NCBI GenBank assembly: GCA_009993635.1
Contig: JAACTC010000005.1
Span: 682,001-746,000, forward strand
Length of the DNA stretch: 64,000 bases
Direction: 5' to 3'
DNA from: Erythrobacter sp.
GTDB taxonomy: Bacteria; Pseudomonadota; Alphaproteobacteria; Sphingomonadales; Sphingomonadaceae
The position numbers and the translations under genes are program-made. Each line of letters opens with the position of its first letter. The first letter of the stretch is position 1. Shown here piece after piece: positions 34,428 to 43,867 of the stretch. Under the pieces are notes generated by a model. It worked only from the letters and a program-made list of their open reading frames with translations, searched no databases and was not told the DNA's origin.

Positions 34428-35405
34428 CTAGCCCTCGCCCAGAGCGACCTTTTCCTGCTTGTCGGCCTTGCCTTCAGGGGGCACGAAACTGGTGCTGGTC
34501 ACGCCCAGCCAGATCAGGATCGGCGCGGCCATGTAGATCGAACTGTAGGTACCGATGAAGATACCCAGCGTGATCGCCGCGACCATACCGAACAGGCTGG
34601 CCGGGCCGAACAGCAGCAGCGGGACCAGCGCGACGAGCAGCGTCAGCGAGGTCATAATGGTACGCGCCAGCGTTTCGTTGACAGAGAGATCCAGCAGCTC
34701 GGGCAGCGGCATCTTGCGGAACTTCTTCAGGTTTTCGCGGATACGGTCGTACACGACGATGGTATCGTTAAGCGAATAGCCGATGATCGCGAGGATCGCG
34801 GCGATGATCTGCAGGCTGAATTCCAGCTGCGTCAGCGCGAAGAAGCCCATCGTCAGCGACACGTCGTGAACCAGCGCGAACAGCGCGCCGACGCCGAACT
34901 GCCATTCGAACCGGACCCAGATGTAGATCGCAATCGCCATCATCGCGGCCAGCAGCGCGTACAGCGCACGCTCACGAAATTCGCCCGCGACCTTGCCCGA
35001 CACGGTATCGTTGCCGTCCCTGCGCACGCCGGGATATTCGTTTCCGATCGCCGTGATGACATTGTTACCGATGGCGGTTGCAGCACCCGGCGTATCCTCG
35101 GCCCCTTCGGGCAGCGGCACGCGGATCGAGACCTGGTTGGGCTCGCCGAATTCCTGCACCACTGGCTCGCCGTATCCCAAGCCGCCGACAAGATCGCGCA
35201 GCTCGGGGATCGGGGCTTTCTCACGCTGTTCGAAGGTCAGCCGGACTTCCTGCCCACCGGCGAAGTCGACACCGTAGTTGAGGCCCTGCGTGAACACGAG
35301 GCCCCAGCTTGCCGCCATCAGTAGCAGGCTGACGATGTAGAACGGCACCCGCCATTTGAGGAACTTGATGTTGGTGTCGTCGGGAACGAGCTTGAGGAGT
35401 TTCAT
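34428..35405 (-). CDS. secF: Protein translocase subunit SecF
   Basis: Inner-membrane partner of SecD in proton-driven protein export. The 325 residues include the SecF signature near helix 1 (NYGVDFAGGQEVRLTF), a periplasmic P4 domain, and the later helices with VGALFALVHDVSLTMGFFA and IGYSLNDTIVVYDRIREN. Follows secD by 22 bases. A charged tail (EGKADKQEKVALGEG) ends the protein. Confidence 0.97.
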   Translation of the reverse strand: MKLLKLVPDDTNIKFLKWRVPFYIVSLLLMAASWGLVFTQGLNYGVDFAGGQEVRLTFEQREKAPIPELRDLVGGLGYGEPVVQEFGEPNQVSIRVPLPEGAEDTPGAATAIGNNVITAIGNEYPGVRRDGNDTVSGKVAGEFRERALYALLAAMMAIAIYIWVRFEWQFGVGALFALVHDVSLTMGFFALTQLEFSLQIIAAILAIIGYSLNDTIVVYDRIRENLKKFRKMPLPELLDLSVNETLARTIMTSLTLLVALVPLLLFGPASLFGMVAAITLGIFIGTYSSIYMAAPILIWLGVTSTSFVPPEGKADKQEKVALGEG

Positions 35406-35427
35406 GGTGTCTCTCGGGTGCCCCGGC

Positions 35428-37026
35428 CTAGATGTTGATGTCGCGCGGACGCTTGGCCTTCAGCCAGCCCGCGACCCACATGCGGGTCATGGTGACGGCG
35501 GTGAAGACGGAAGTGAACAGGCCGATGATAAGGACGATCGCGAAGCCGCGGATCGGGCCGGAGCCGAACAGGAACAGCAGCACACCGGCGATGAAGTTGG
35601 TGATGTTGGCATCGTAGATCGCGCGGCTCGCCTCGCGGTAGCCGTTCTCCACAGCGGTGACGACACGTCGCCCGCGCTTTCGTTCTTCGCGGATACGCTC
35701 GTTGATCAGCACGTTGGCGTCCACCGCCGCGCCGATGGTCAGCACGAACCCGGCGATGCCCGGCAGCGTCAGCGTGGTGTTGAGCGCGGCCATGATGCCC
35801 AGGATCATGATCACGTTGATGACGAGGGCGGCGGTCGCATAGATGCCGAACCGCCCGTAGGTCGCGATCATCAGGCCGATCACCAGGATCGACCCGATGC
35901 CCATCGCAAGCAGGCCCGCGCGGATCGAGTCCGCGCCAAGATCCGGCCCTACGGTGCGTTCTTCGACGATGGAAAGATCCACCGGCAGCGCGCCCGAACG
36001 CAGCGAAATAGCCAGCGCGTTGGCGCTATCGGCGGTGAAGCTGCCCGAAATCTGCGCCGCACCGCCCCGGATCGGTTCGTTGATATTGGGCGCGGAAAGC
36101 ACCTCGCCATCGAGGATGATGGCGAACGGCTTGCCCACATTCTGCGTGGTCAGCTGCGCGAACCGCTGCCCGCCCTGGCTGTCGAACTGGATATTGACGA
36201 CGTTCTGGTTGTTCTGCGGATCGACGCCCGCGCTTGCATTGGTCAGGTTGTCGCCCTGGATGCCGCCGAGGCGGCGCACCGCGATGCTGGTGCCCTCGCC
36301 CGGCGTTCCCGCCGCGAAGGGATAGATTTCGCTACCCGGAGGGGCGATGCCCTGTGCGACGTCGCTGGGCAGTGCTTCCTGATCGACCAGCTTGAATTCG
36401 AGCTTTGCGGTCTGGCCGAGCAGGGCCTTGAGCTGGTCGGGGTCCTGCAGGCCGGGCACCTGCACCACGATGCGCGTGTCGCCCTGGCGGATGATCGTCG
36501 GCTCGCGCGTGCCCAGCTCGTCGATACGGCGGCGGATCACGTCGGTCGCGCTGTCCATCGCCTGCGTCACCGCGGTGTCGAGCGCGGCCCGAGACGGCGT
36601 GAGCACCACGCGGCTGCCATCGACCACGGTCAGTTCCCATTCGCGGGTCAGGCCTTCGCCGTTCATCAGCGGGGTAAGAATTTCTCGCGCCCGGTCGATC
36701 TGGCTCGCATCGTCCAGCATGAAGGACAGGCGGCCATTGCTGGTCGACACGTCGCCGATGCGGATTTCCGGTTCGGCGTTGCGCATTGCGGTGCGCACGC
36801 CCTCTTCCATGTTCTGCAGCCGCTGCGCCGCAACCTGCGCGGGGTCGGCTTCGAGCAGGATGTGGCTGCCGCCGGCAAGGTCCAGACCCAGGTTGACGGT
36901 CGGGTCGGGCAGGCTCCTGGGATAGGGCGTCCCCGTGATCGCGAAGAACGAGGGGATCGCGCACGCCATCACCACCAGGGTGAGCGTCCAGAGCCAGATT
37001 TTGCGCCAGCGGGGAAATTCAAGCAT
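35428..37026 (-). CDS. secD: Protein translocase subunit SecD
   Basis: SecD of the SecDF complex, which uses the proton gradient to pull exported proteins across the inner membrane. The 532 residues have GLDLAGGSHILLEAD at the start of the periplasmic domain, the P1 region, and C-terminal helices with GAAVDANVLINERIREE, the conserved motif with the proton-linked Asp. Length is normal for alphaproteobacteria. Lies between yajC and secF in the usual order. Confidence 0.97.
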   Translation of the reverse strand: MLEFPRWRKIWLWTLTLVVMACAIPSFFAITGTPYPRSLPDPTVNLGLDLAGGSHILLEADPAQVAAQRLQNMEEGVRTAMRNAEPEIRIGDVSTSNGRLSFMLDDASQIDRAREILTPLMNGEGLTREWELTVVDGSRVVLTPSRAALDTAVTQAMDSATDVIRRRIDELGTREPTIIRQGDTRIVVQVPGLQDPDQLKALLGQTAKLEFKLVDQEALPSDVAQGIAPPGSEIYPFAAGTPGEGTSIAVRRLGGIQGDNLTNASAGVDPQNNQNVVNIQFDSQGGQRFAQLTTQNVGKPFAIILDGEVLSAPNINEPIRGGAAQISGSFTADSANALAISLRSGALPVDLSIVEERTVGPDLGADSIRAGLLAMGIGSILVIGLMIATYGRFGIYATAALVINVIMILGIMAALNTTLTLPGIAGFVLTIGAAVDANVLINERIREERKRGRRVVTAVENGYREASRAIYDANITNFIAGVLLFLFGSGPIRGFAIVLIIGLFTSVFTAVTMTRMWVAGWLKAKRPRDINI

Positions 37027-37047
37027 CGGTCAGGGCCTTCTTCGCGC

Positions 37048-37362
37048 TCAGTCGTTGCTGGCCTTGGGCCCGATCACGTCGCCGATCGTGCTCTTCACCG
37101 CCGTGACGCGCACATCGCGCGCCAGTTCGACATCGACTTCGGTTTCGCGCACGGCAACGATCTTGCCGATCAGTCCGCCTGCGGTCACCACGCGGTCCCC
37201 CTTCTTGAGGCCGCCGATCTTTTCCTGATGTTCCTTCTGCCGCTTCATCTGCGGGCGGATGATCAGGAACCAGAAGATCAGGATCATGCCTACGAAGGGC
37301 AGGAACTGGATCCAGGCGGGGGGCGCACCGGCGCCGGCCGCGGCAGTCATAAGATCGAGCAT
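37048..37362 (-). CDS. yajC: Preprotein translocase subunit YajC
   Basis: A 104-residue small single-helix protein of the SecDF-YajC complex: membrane segment WIQFLPFVGMILIFWFLIIR, then PQMKRQKEHQEKIGGLKKGDRVVTAGGLIGKI, the family signature. Start chosen at ATG 37362 (MLDLMTAAAGAG); the in-frame extension to 37437 is not typical. 22 bases separate it from secD. Confidence 0.95.
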   Translation of the reverse strand: MLDLMTAAAGAGAPPAWIQFLPFVGMILIFWFLIIRPQMKRQKEHQEKIGGLKKGDRVVTAGGLIGKIVAVRETEVDVELARDVRVTAVKSTIGDVIGPKASND

Positions 37363-37604
37363 GTTTGTTCGGGTGCCTGTTGCTTTTGCCAGTCGAAATC
37401 TGGTGGTCGAGATGGAGAGCCGGGATAGCGGTTGCAAGCTTCACGGCAAAACCGCACGCGCGCACCGCCACACCCCGTCTTGACCGGCGCGACTAGCAGC
37501 CTTGCGGACCAAGAGCAATCGGCTGCACAACACGCAGTGCAGCGACACGAAAACGAGGCATTGCCAGCCGCGGTTACCGCCCCTATAGGCCCCCTTCCAC
37601 TGCT

Positions 37605-37681
37605 CGGGAAGTAGCGCAGCCTGGTAGCGCATCACACTGGGGGTGTGGGGGTCGCAGGTTCGAATCCTGTCTTCCCGACCA
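37605..37681 (+). tRNA. tRNA-Pro (anticodon GGG)
   Basis: Acceptor arms CGGGAAG / CTTCCCG, D-arm AGCGCAGCCTGGTAGCGCA, anticodon loop TGGGGGT flanked by CACAC/GTG, and T-arm GCAGGTTCGAATCCTGT are present, with encoded CCA; 77 nt. Two extra copies of its 3' half follow in tandem. Confidence 0.96.
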
Positions 37682-37909
37682 GTGGAATTACCCCCCTTAC
37701 AGCCCGATATCGCGAGACGTCGCGCATCGCCGCCCCTTCGAACCTGCTCGGGCGGGGTGTGGGGGTCGCAGGTTCGAATCCTGTCTTCCCGACCAGTGGA
37801 ATTACCCCTCTTACAGCCTGATATCGCGAAACGTTGCGCATCGCCGCCCCTTCGAACCTGCTTGGGGGGGGTGTGGGGGTCGCAGGTTCGAATCCTGTCT
37901 TCCCGACCA
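37640..37909 (+). repeat. Three tandem copies of the tRNA-Pro 3' half (114-bp unit)
   Basis: The block from the anticodon arm to CCA occurs in the tRNA (37640-37681) and again, identical over 42 bases, at 37754-37795 and 37868-37909. The 72-base spacers (37682-37753, 37796-37867) differ at about seven positions. Each spacer ends in TTCGAACCTGC, an exact inverted copy of the T-arm sequence GCAGGTTCGAA that follows, so each extra copy can form a hairpin. The extra copies lack the 5' half and are not functional tRNAs. Confidence 0.92.
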
Positions 37910-38007
37910 GTGGACATTGCCCACCATCACCCCATCCGCCCCGAAGGATCGCTCGCCAGCCTCGCTGCGCTTTGCGCGGGCACCGGCGTGCGGTATGCGC
38001 GCTGCGC

Positions 38008-38301
38008 ATGAGCACGATCACCATCAGCCGCGTCGCCAACGATTCCAAGGGGCTCTACGTCGCGCACGTCGACGGGTTCGACGAGGTCGGCGAGCTGACC
38101 TTTTCGCGCGCGAGCGCCGCACTGGTGATCGTGGATCACACCGGCGTGCCCGATTCCCTGCGCGGCAGGGGCGTGGGCGCTGCGCTGGCCGAACGGGTGG
38201 TGGCCGATGCGCGCAGCGAAGGCTTTCGCATCGTGCCGCTGTGCCCGTTCTTCAAGGCGCAGGCGGCGCGCCATCCCGACTGGGCAGATGTAATTCAGTA
38301 G
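38008..38301 (+). CDS. Small GNAT-like N-acetyltransferase (COG2388 type)
   Basis: A 97-residue protein with the compact GCN5-like fold: GELTFSRASAALVIVDHTGVPDSLRGRGVGAALAERVVADARSEGFRIVPLCPFFKAQ. RGRGVG is the acetyl-CoA pyrophosphate loop and VPLCPFFK the family C-terminal motif. Start at ATG 38008; the upstream open frame runs through the tRNA repeats and is an artefact. Substrate unknown. Confidence 0.88.
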   Translation: MSTITISRVANDSKGLYVAHVDGFDEVGELTFSRASAALVIVDHTGVPDSLRGRGVGAALAERVVADARSEGFRIVPLCPFFKAQAARHPDWADVIQ

Positions 38302-38402
38302 GCGCCGTTCGCGTCACGCGTCGCTGCTGCCCCAGTAGGCTGCCCCGGTAGAGCGCGTGCCAGCTTCCTGCGCTACGCAGCCCGACAAATGCGCGATGCC
38401 AT

Positions 38403-38440
38403 AATAAAACGGCGCGGAAGGTTTCCCTCCCGCGCCGTCT
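38403..38440 (-). terminator. Intrinsic terminator after the TonB receptor gene
   Basis: On the minus strand ACGGCGCGG and CCGCGCCGT (38409-38417 and 38430-38438) pair perfectly, followed by TTTATTAT. It lies 25 bases past the stop of the receptor gene at 38464. Confidence 0.88.
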
Positions 38441-38463
38441 CTTCAGGTTTCAGGTGTTCGCGA

Positions 38464-41211
38464 TCAGAAGCCCGCGCGCACCGTGATGCCGTAGGTCCGC
38501 GGCTCGGCGAGGTATGCCGAAACGGCCTGCTGCGGTGCGATCAGCGGCGAGTTGAAGGCAACCTGCGTGTAGTCTTCGTTGAACAGGTTCTGCGCCCACA
38601 GCTCAAGCCCCCAACGCTCGTCCGGACCACGGATGCCGATGCGGCCATTGACCACGAAGAAGCCATCCTGCTCCTTGCCGTAGAGAAGGTCCGAACCGGT
38701 GTTGTAGTCGCTGCTCATGCGGGTGTTGATGTAGAACAGCCCGCTCAGGCCGCTATTGCCGATCGGCGGCGTGTAGGAGAGCGAGGCGGTGGCGATGATC
38801 TCGGGCGCATTCGACAGATTGTCGCCCGGGAGCAGACGCAGCTGATCGGTCAGCGGAGCACCAGTATCCGAACCGACCAGGTCCTCTTCGAACTTGGTCT
38901 GCGAATAGGTGATGCCCATGTTGGCCGTCAGGTAACGCACCGGCCGCAGGCTCAGCTCCATCTCGACGCCGGTCGCGGTCACGCCGGGGCCGACATCGTC
39001 CGGGGCGCAATTACCGCTGGTGCTGTCCCCATCGCTATCTGAGTTAGGGCCTTCGATCAGGTCGGAACAGCCATTGATGTTCTGGACTACGAAAAACAGC
39101 CCATTGAACGTGTTGAGCTGGAAGTTCGAGAACTCCTGATGGAAGCCGGCCATCGTCAGCGTCCAGTTGCGGCCGTCGTACTTTGCACCGACTTCGTAGG
39201 CGTTGACCGTTTCCTCTTCGAACTGAAGGGCCGGAGCGAGGGCCTGTGCCCCGCCAAGCGCCGCGAACGACGGAACCGGCGACTTCAGCGCCGAGGTGTC
39301 GAGGTTGTAGCCGCCCGCCTTGTACCCGCGCGAATAGCTCGCATAAACCAGCGAACGCGGCGTGGGCTTGTAGGAAAGCACCGCCGTACCGGTCAGCGCG
39401 TCTTCCTTCCGGGTATCGGAGATCGACTGCCCATCGAGTTCGGACGTCGAGTTGAACAGGCAACTGAGGGTCACCAGACCGCCCAGCGCCGCATCAAGCG
39501 AGGGAGAAAGCCCGAACAGCGGGCCGAGCGCGGCCTGCTGGGCCGGGCAGACCGTGTTGTCGTTGGAGAAGGTCGCGTTGATCGACTTGGTTTCGTTGGT
39601 GTAACGCAGGCCCAGTGTCAGATCGAGCTGGTCGGTCAGTTCCACGATATTGTGGGTGAAAATCGCGAAGTTCTCGCTCTCCTGATTGAAACCGCCACCC
39701 CCGGCATTGCCGAGGTCGTTGATCGTGTCGAGCCGATCGAATGCAGCGACGACCGCAGGCGTGGCCGGGCCGAACGGCGCGGCGCCGGCAACAAAGGCCC
39801 GCGTCGGGGCGGCGAGACAACCCGGTGCACTCGTGGTGGCCGGCAGCCCGAAAAGGACCGCAAGACGGCACGAAGCATAGCGGCCATACTGGTCGCCGAA
39901 ACGCAGGTTGTCGCGCAGGCCCAGCTTTTCGTTGGCGTAGTAGCCGCCGATCAGCCAGTCCAGCGCACCGCCGAAGGCTTCGCCCTGCAGGCGCAGTTCC
40001 TGGGTGAACGTCTTGAAATCGCGAGCGCCGGCATTGTCGCCCGGAGCGCGATAGAGGATATCCACCTGCGTATAATCGGTATCCGACGCCTGGTTGTTCG
40101 AATATTCGCGATACCCGGTGATCGAGGTCAGGGAGATGTCGCCCATATCCCAGTTCACTTCGAGCCCGACGCCGTAATCCTCGGTTTCACCCGCATAGGA
40201 GCGGCCCGGCGTGATGTAGATGTCGCGGTTGAACGTGTCCTGCGTCAGGGCGCGCGGGTCCTGACCCAGCCCCAGCAGAACCGGGATGATCGGGTTGGCC
40301 GTGCTGGTCAGCGCGGGCGAAGGCCCGTTGGGCCGGGCGAACGGGTTCAGACCCGGGCTGAGCCTGGCCAGCGGAGCAAAGGTGGGCTGCACGAAGGTTG
40401 CCGCGCAGCAGGCTTCATCCTTCTTGGAATAGTCGGCCGTCAGGCGCGCCGAGATCATGTCGGTCGGTTCGAATAGCAGCTGGCCGCGCACCAGGTAACG
40501 ATCGCGGTCGTTCACGCGGACATCGTTCACGACATCGTTGTAGAAACCGTCGCGCGTGAAATAGACGCCGTCGACCCGCGCTGCGATCGTATCGCTGACC
40601 GGTCCGGTGATCCCGGCTTCGGCCCGGATCGCGTCGTAGTTGCCATAGCTGAACGCGCCATAGCCGCCGAATTCGAATTCGGGCGGCGCGGTGTAGATGT
40701 TGATCAGGCCGGCAGAGCTGTTGCGACCGCCAAGCGTGCCCTGCGGCCCGCGCAGCACTTCGATCCGGTCGATCGGGCCGAGTTCGCTGAGCGCGTTGCC
40801 CGAGCGCGAACGATAGACGCCATCGACGAACACTGCGACCGAGCTTTCGAGGCCGGGGTTGTCGCCCACGGTGCCGATCCCGCGGATACGGGCCGAACCA
40901 TTGGCCTCGTTACCGGTCGAAGACACCAGCAGCGAGGGCGCGACCTGGTTCAGTTCGCGGATGTCGCTGGCGCCGGAATTGCGCAGTTCCTCGGAAGAAA
41001 CCACATTCACCGCAACCGGAACGTCGGTCAGTTCCTGCGTACGGCCCTGCGCGGTCACGACGATTGTCGTGCCCTCGTTCAGCTCGTCTTCCATCTCCAT
41101 CGCAGTGGTCTGCGGATCGGAATCCTGCGTCTGGGCAAAGGCAGCGTGCGGAACGGCAAGGCTGCAAGCCATGGCGCCGAGCGCGATTGTGCGGGTGAGT
41201 GCAGCTTTCAT
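38464..41211 (-). CDS. TonB-dependent outer-membrane receptor
   Basis: A 915-residue receptor. Signal peptide (first 27 residues, ending HAAFAQ), TonB-box-like TTIVVTAQGR, plug domain (VPVAVNVVSSEELRNSGASDIRELNQVAPS; IEVLRGPQGTLGGRNSSAG) and a C-terminal beta-barrel ending in ...TYGITVRAGF. Start at ATG 41211. It is separated by 258 bases from two acyl-CoA dehydrogenase genes on the same strand, suggesting uptake of a fatty-acid- or sterol-like substrate, but the ligand cannot be read from sequence. Confidence 0.92.
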   Translation of the reverse strand: MKAALTRTIALGAMACSLAVPHAAFAQTQDSDPQTTAMEMEDELNEGTTIVVTAQGRTQELTDVPVAVNVVSSEELRNSGASDIRELNQVAPSLLVSSTGNEANGSARIRGIGTVGDNPGLESSVAVFVDGVYRSRSGNALSELGPIDRIEVLRGPQGTLGGRNSSAGLINIYTAPPEFEFGGYGAFSYGNYDAIRAEAGITGPVSDTIAARVDGVYFTRDGFYNDVVNDVRVNDRDRYLVRGQLLFEPTDMISARLTADYSKKDEACCAATFVQPTFAPLARLSPGLNPFARPNGPSPALTSTANPIIPVLLGLGQDPRALTQDTFNRDIYITPGRSYAGETEDYGVGLEVNWDMGDISLTSITGYREYSNNQASDTDYTQVDILYRAPGDNAGARDFKTFTQELRLQGEAFGGALDWLIGGYYANEKLGLRDNLRFGDQYGRYASCRLAVLFGLPATTSAPGCLAAPTRAFVAGAAPFGPATPAVVAAFDRLDTINDLGNAGGGGFNQESENFAIFTHNIVELTDQLDLTLGLRYTNETKSINATFSNDNTVCPAQQAALGPLFGLSPSLDAALGGLVTLSCLFNSTSELDGQSISDTRKEDALTGTAVLSYKPTPRSLVYASYSRGYKAGGYNLDTSALKSPVPSFAALGGAQALAPALQFEEETVNAYEVGAKYDGRNWTLTMAGFHQEFSNFQLNTFNGLFFVVQNINGCSDLIEGPNSDSDGDSTSGNCAPDDVGPGVTATGVEMELSLRPVRYLTANMGITYSQTKFEEDLVGSDTGAPLTDQLRLLPGDNLSNAPEIIATASLSYTPPIGNSGLSGLFYINTRMSSDYNTGSDLLYGKEQDGFFVVNGRIGIRGPDERWGLELWAQNLFNEDYTQVAFNSPLIAPQQAVSAYLAEPRTYGITVRAGF

Positions 41212-41469
41212 AGATCTCCCAATCCCTTTTTGTTTCATCGTTGTGGGAGACAGGCGATGGGGGATGGCAGGCATTCGCGCTGCCAAACTCTCCATCTGTC
41301 CCAGGCGGTGCACGGTTCTTTTGTCCTGTGCTGCCGCCCGAAGAATGCCTTCTCCCAAGCCTTCTTATTTTGCCCGTAGTGGAATAAAGTTACAAGCACC
41401 TTTCCGATTGTCGAACTTCTATGTGGCACTTTCGTAACACCACTGCGCGCAGCCTTCGTTTCCGTAACG

Positions 41470-42534
41470 TCAGTAGGCCTTCATTTCGGCGTAGGCATCG
41501 CGCAGATGGCTGCTGGAACCCCATGCGGCCTCCAGCACACGCGCGCGCTTCAGGAAGAATCCTACGTCGTATTCATCGGTCATCCCGATGCCGCCATGAA
41601 GTTGCACGCCCTCGCGGCTGATGTGATGCAGCGCATCGTTCGCGGTCGCCTTGGCCACCGCCGCAGCCTCGGTCACGCCGAAGCCGCTGTCGATCGCCTG
41701 CAGGCCACCTTCGACCGCCGAACGGGCGATCTCCAGTTCGGTATAGAGATCGGCCATGCGGTGCTGCAGCGCCTGGAAGGAACTGAGCACCTGATTGAAC
41801 TGCACGCGCTGCTTCAGGTAATCGAGCGTGGTGTCGAACACCGCCTGGCACATGCCGAGCATTTCGGCGGCGGTCAGCACGCGGGCGCGATCGAGGATCT
41901 TCTGCGCAAGGTCGCTTCCGCCATCGGCCAGCTTGTGCGCGGGGGCACCGTTGAAGTCGATTTCCGCATGGTCGCGCATATCCACCATCGCGCGGCGCGA
42001 AAGCGACATGCCCTGCCCTTTTTCGACCAGATAGACCCCGTCCTGCGCCAGCACCACGAACAGCCCGGCGCGGCTGGCCTCGTGAACGAAGGCCTTGGTG
42101 CCGGTCAGCCGCCCGTCGTGCACGCTGGTGCTGGCGGTCAGCCCGGTGTGGCGCGGGCTTTCGTCGAACGCCAACGTGCCGATCAGTTCGCCCGAGGCGA
42201 AGCGCGGGAGGTATTCAGTTTTCTGATCCTCGCTGCCGCCCAGCGCGATTGCGGAGGCCGCCAGCGCGGAGGCGATCAGCGGGCTTGCCGCCAGGCTCTT
42301 GCCCAGCTCCTCGACCACTAGGCCAAGGCTCAGCCAGCCGAAATCGCTGCCACCGTGCGCTTCGGGGATGATGATCCCCGCCCAGCCCATTTCGGCCATC
42401 GCGCCCCATGCATCGGCATCAAACGGCTCGCCCGCGTCGCGCACCTTGCGCCACGCGCCCACCGGGTGCTCGTTCTTCGTCCATTCGCGCGCCATGTCGC
42501 GCAGCATTTCCTGTTCTTCGTTGAGTACGGCCAT
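41470..42534 (-). CDS. Acyl-CoA dehydrogenase, short type
   Basis: FAD-dependent dehydrogenase of fatty-acyl-CoA breakdown. At 354 residues it is shorter than the usual 380-400. EEQEMLRDMAREWTKNEHP, GWLSLGLVVEELGKSLAASPL, the FAD-region LTGTKAFVHEASRAGL and GVQLHGGIGMTDEYDVG are present. The usual YEG-type catalytic Glu near the C-terminus is not present (LEAAWGSSSHLRD). Thirteen bases after a second, longer acyl-CoA dehydrogenase gene, which suggests a heteromeric pair like the ChsE-type steroid enzymes. Confidence 0.9.
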   Translation of the reverse strand: MAVLNEEQEMLRDMAREWTKNEHPVGAWRKVRDAGEPFDADAWGAMAEMGWAGIIIPEAHGGSDFGWLSLGLVVEELGKSLAASPLIASALAASAIALGGSEDQKTEYLPRFASGELIGTLAFDESPRHTGLTASTSVHDGRLTGTKAFVHEASRAGLFVVLAQDGVYLVEKGQGMSLSRRAMVDMRDHAEIDFNGAPAHKLADGGSDLAQKILDRARVLTAAEMLGMCQAVFDTTLDYLKQRVQFNQVLSSFQALQHRMADLYTELEIARSAVEGGLQAIDSGFGVTEAAAVAKATANDALHHISREGVQLHGGIGMTDEYDVGFFLKRARVLEAAWGSSSHLRDAYAEMKAY

Positions 42535-42547
42535 GTCCCGGCGCTCC

Positions 42548-43759
42548 CTACTGGTGGTCCAGCATCCCGAGGATGCGCTTCGCGATGATGTTGTTCTGGA
42601 TTTCGGTCGAGCCGCCGTAAATCGTGGTCGCCTTGCCGAACAGCCACGCGCGGGTGCCCGACAGCTCCTTCTCCTCGAAGCCTTCGCCTTCCCAGCCGAG
42701 CCCGCGATAGCCCATGATCTCGATCATCAGCTCGGCGCGTTCCTGGCCCAGCCTGGTGCCCGCCTTCTTGAGGATCGAGCTGATGTCGGAGACTCCGCCC
42801 TGCGCCTTGCTTTCCTCCATCGCGCGGCGTGCGGTCAGCAGGAACGCGCTCCAGCGCATCTCGAAATCGGCGATCTTCACGCGCAATTCGGCATCGGCGA
42901 GTTTGCCGTCCTCGCCCAGCCCGATATAGCGTTCAGCCACCTTGTGCAGCGGCTGCGCATTGAGCGAGGCGAGCGCGCCGCCGCCCGAAAGATTGGTCCG
43001 CTCGTGCTGCAACAGGCGCTTGCCGATGGTCCAGCCCTGCCCTTCCTCGCCGACGAGGTTTTCCTTGGGCACGGCCACATCGGTGAAGAAGGTTTCGCAG
43101 AACGGGCTCATGCCCGAAATCATCTTGATCGGCTTCACCTCAACGCCCGGCGCATGCATGTCGATCAGCAGGAACGAGATGCCCTTGTGCTTGTCCGCGC
43201 GGCTGGTGCGCACGAGGCAGAAGCACTTGTCCGCCCACTGGCCGCCGCTGGTCCAGGTCTTCTGCCCGTTGACGAGGTAATGGTCGCCCTTGTCCTCCGC
43301 CATGGTCTGAAGATTGGCGAGGTCGGAGCCGGCGTTCGGTTCCGAATAGCCCTGGCACCAGCGGATCTCACCCTTGCAGATCGGCGGGATATGTTCGTGC
43401 TTCTGTTCCTCGCTCGCGAATTCGAGCAGCGTCGGGCCGAGCATCATCACGCCCATCCCGCCTATCGGATTCCACGCGCCGACCTTGGCCATTTCCTGTT
43501 CGAGCGCGCGCGCCTGCTGGCGGGTCAGCCCGCCACCGCCATACTCCTTGGGCCAGGTGGGCGTACCCCAGCCGCGCTCGCCCATCGCGACGCGCCAGGC
43601 CTTTTCCGCGGGAGACTCCTCACTCGCTTCCTCGACACTGCTGAGCAGGTTGCCCTTGCCGCGCAGTTCGGGCGGGAAGTTTTCCGCCAGAAAGGCCCGC
43701 GCCTCCTCGCGAAAGGCGTCCAGATCGGTCTTGGCTTCGGGTTCGGCGGTGCTCGCCAT
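42548..43759 (-). CDS. Acyl-CoA dehydrogenase, long type
   Basis: A 403-residue acyl-CoA dehydrogenase: AFLAENFPPELRG, KEYGGGGLTRQQARALEQEM, WCQGYSEPNAGSDLANL (substrate and FAD region), GQKTWTSGGQWADKCF, and the C-terminal IYGGSTEIQNNIIAKRILG, where Gly stands in place of the Glu of Y-E-G-type enzymes. Start at ATG 43759; the in-frame extension to 43840 is unlikely. Together with the next gene it probably makes a heterotetramer in which only one site is catalytic. Confidence 0.92.
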   Translation of the reverse strand: MASTAEPEAKTDLDAFREEARAFLAENFPPELRGKGNLLSSVEEASEESPAEKAWRVAMGERGWGTPTWPKEYGGGGLTRQQARALEQEMAKVGAWNPIGGMGVMMLGPTLLEFASEEQKHEHIPPICKGEIRWCQGYSEPNAGSDLANLQTMAEDKGDHYLVNGQKTWTSGGQWADKCFCLVRTSRADKHKGISFLLIDMHAPGVEVKPIKMISGMSPFCETFFTDVAVPKENLVGEEGQGWTIGKRLLQHERTNLSGGGALASLNAQPLHKVAERYIGLGEDGKLADAELRVKIADFEMRWSAFLLTARRAMEESKAQGGVSDISSILKKAGTRLGQERAELMIEIMGYRGLGWEGEGFEEKELSGTRAWLFGKATTIYGGSTEIQNNIIAKRILGMLDHQ

Positions 43760-43867
43760 GGCATCTCTCCCATACCGTATGTTTGGATAGAGCCTAGTCG
43801 CGACCTTACGCTTGCGTAAAGGGAAATTTTGAGAAAGCATCCGCCGACGCCGTCGGCGGGCACTGCA

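Noticed and set aside
35356..37428. 690-codon plus-strand frame
   Set aside because: Antisense to secD and secF across their whole length; the translation is Arg/Asp/His-rich with no domain.
37640..37909. CRISPR array at the tRNA-Pro repeats
   Set aside because: Only three repeats, 42 bases long and clearly the tRNA 3' half, with spacers that are near-identical to each other; no cas gene nearby.
37754..37909. Two additional tRNA-Pro genes
   Set aside because: The copies lack the acceptor 5' strand, D-arm and complete anticodon arm, so they cannot fold as tRNAs.
37643..38011. Open frames through the tRNA-Pro repeats ([18 protein letters not shown] peptides)
   Set aside because: These peptides are the well-known translation artefact of tRNA 3' halves, repeated because the DNA is repeated.
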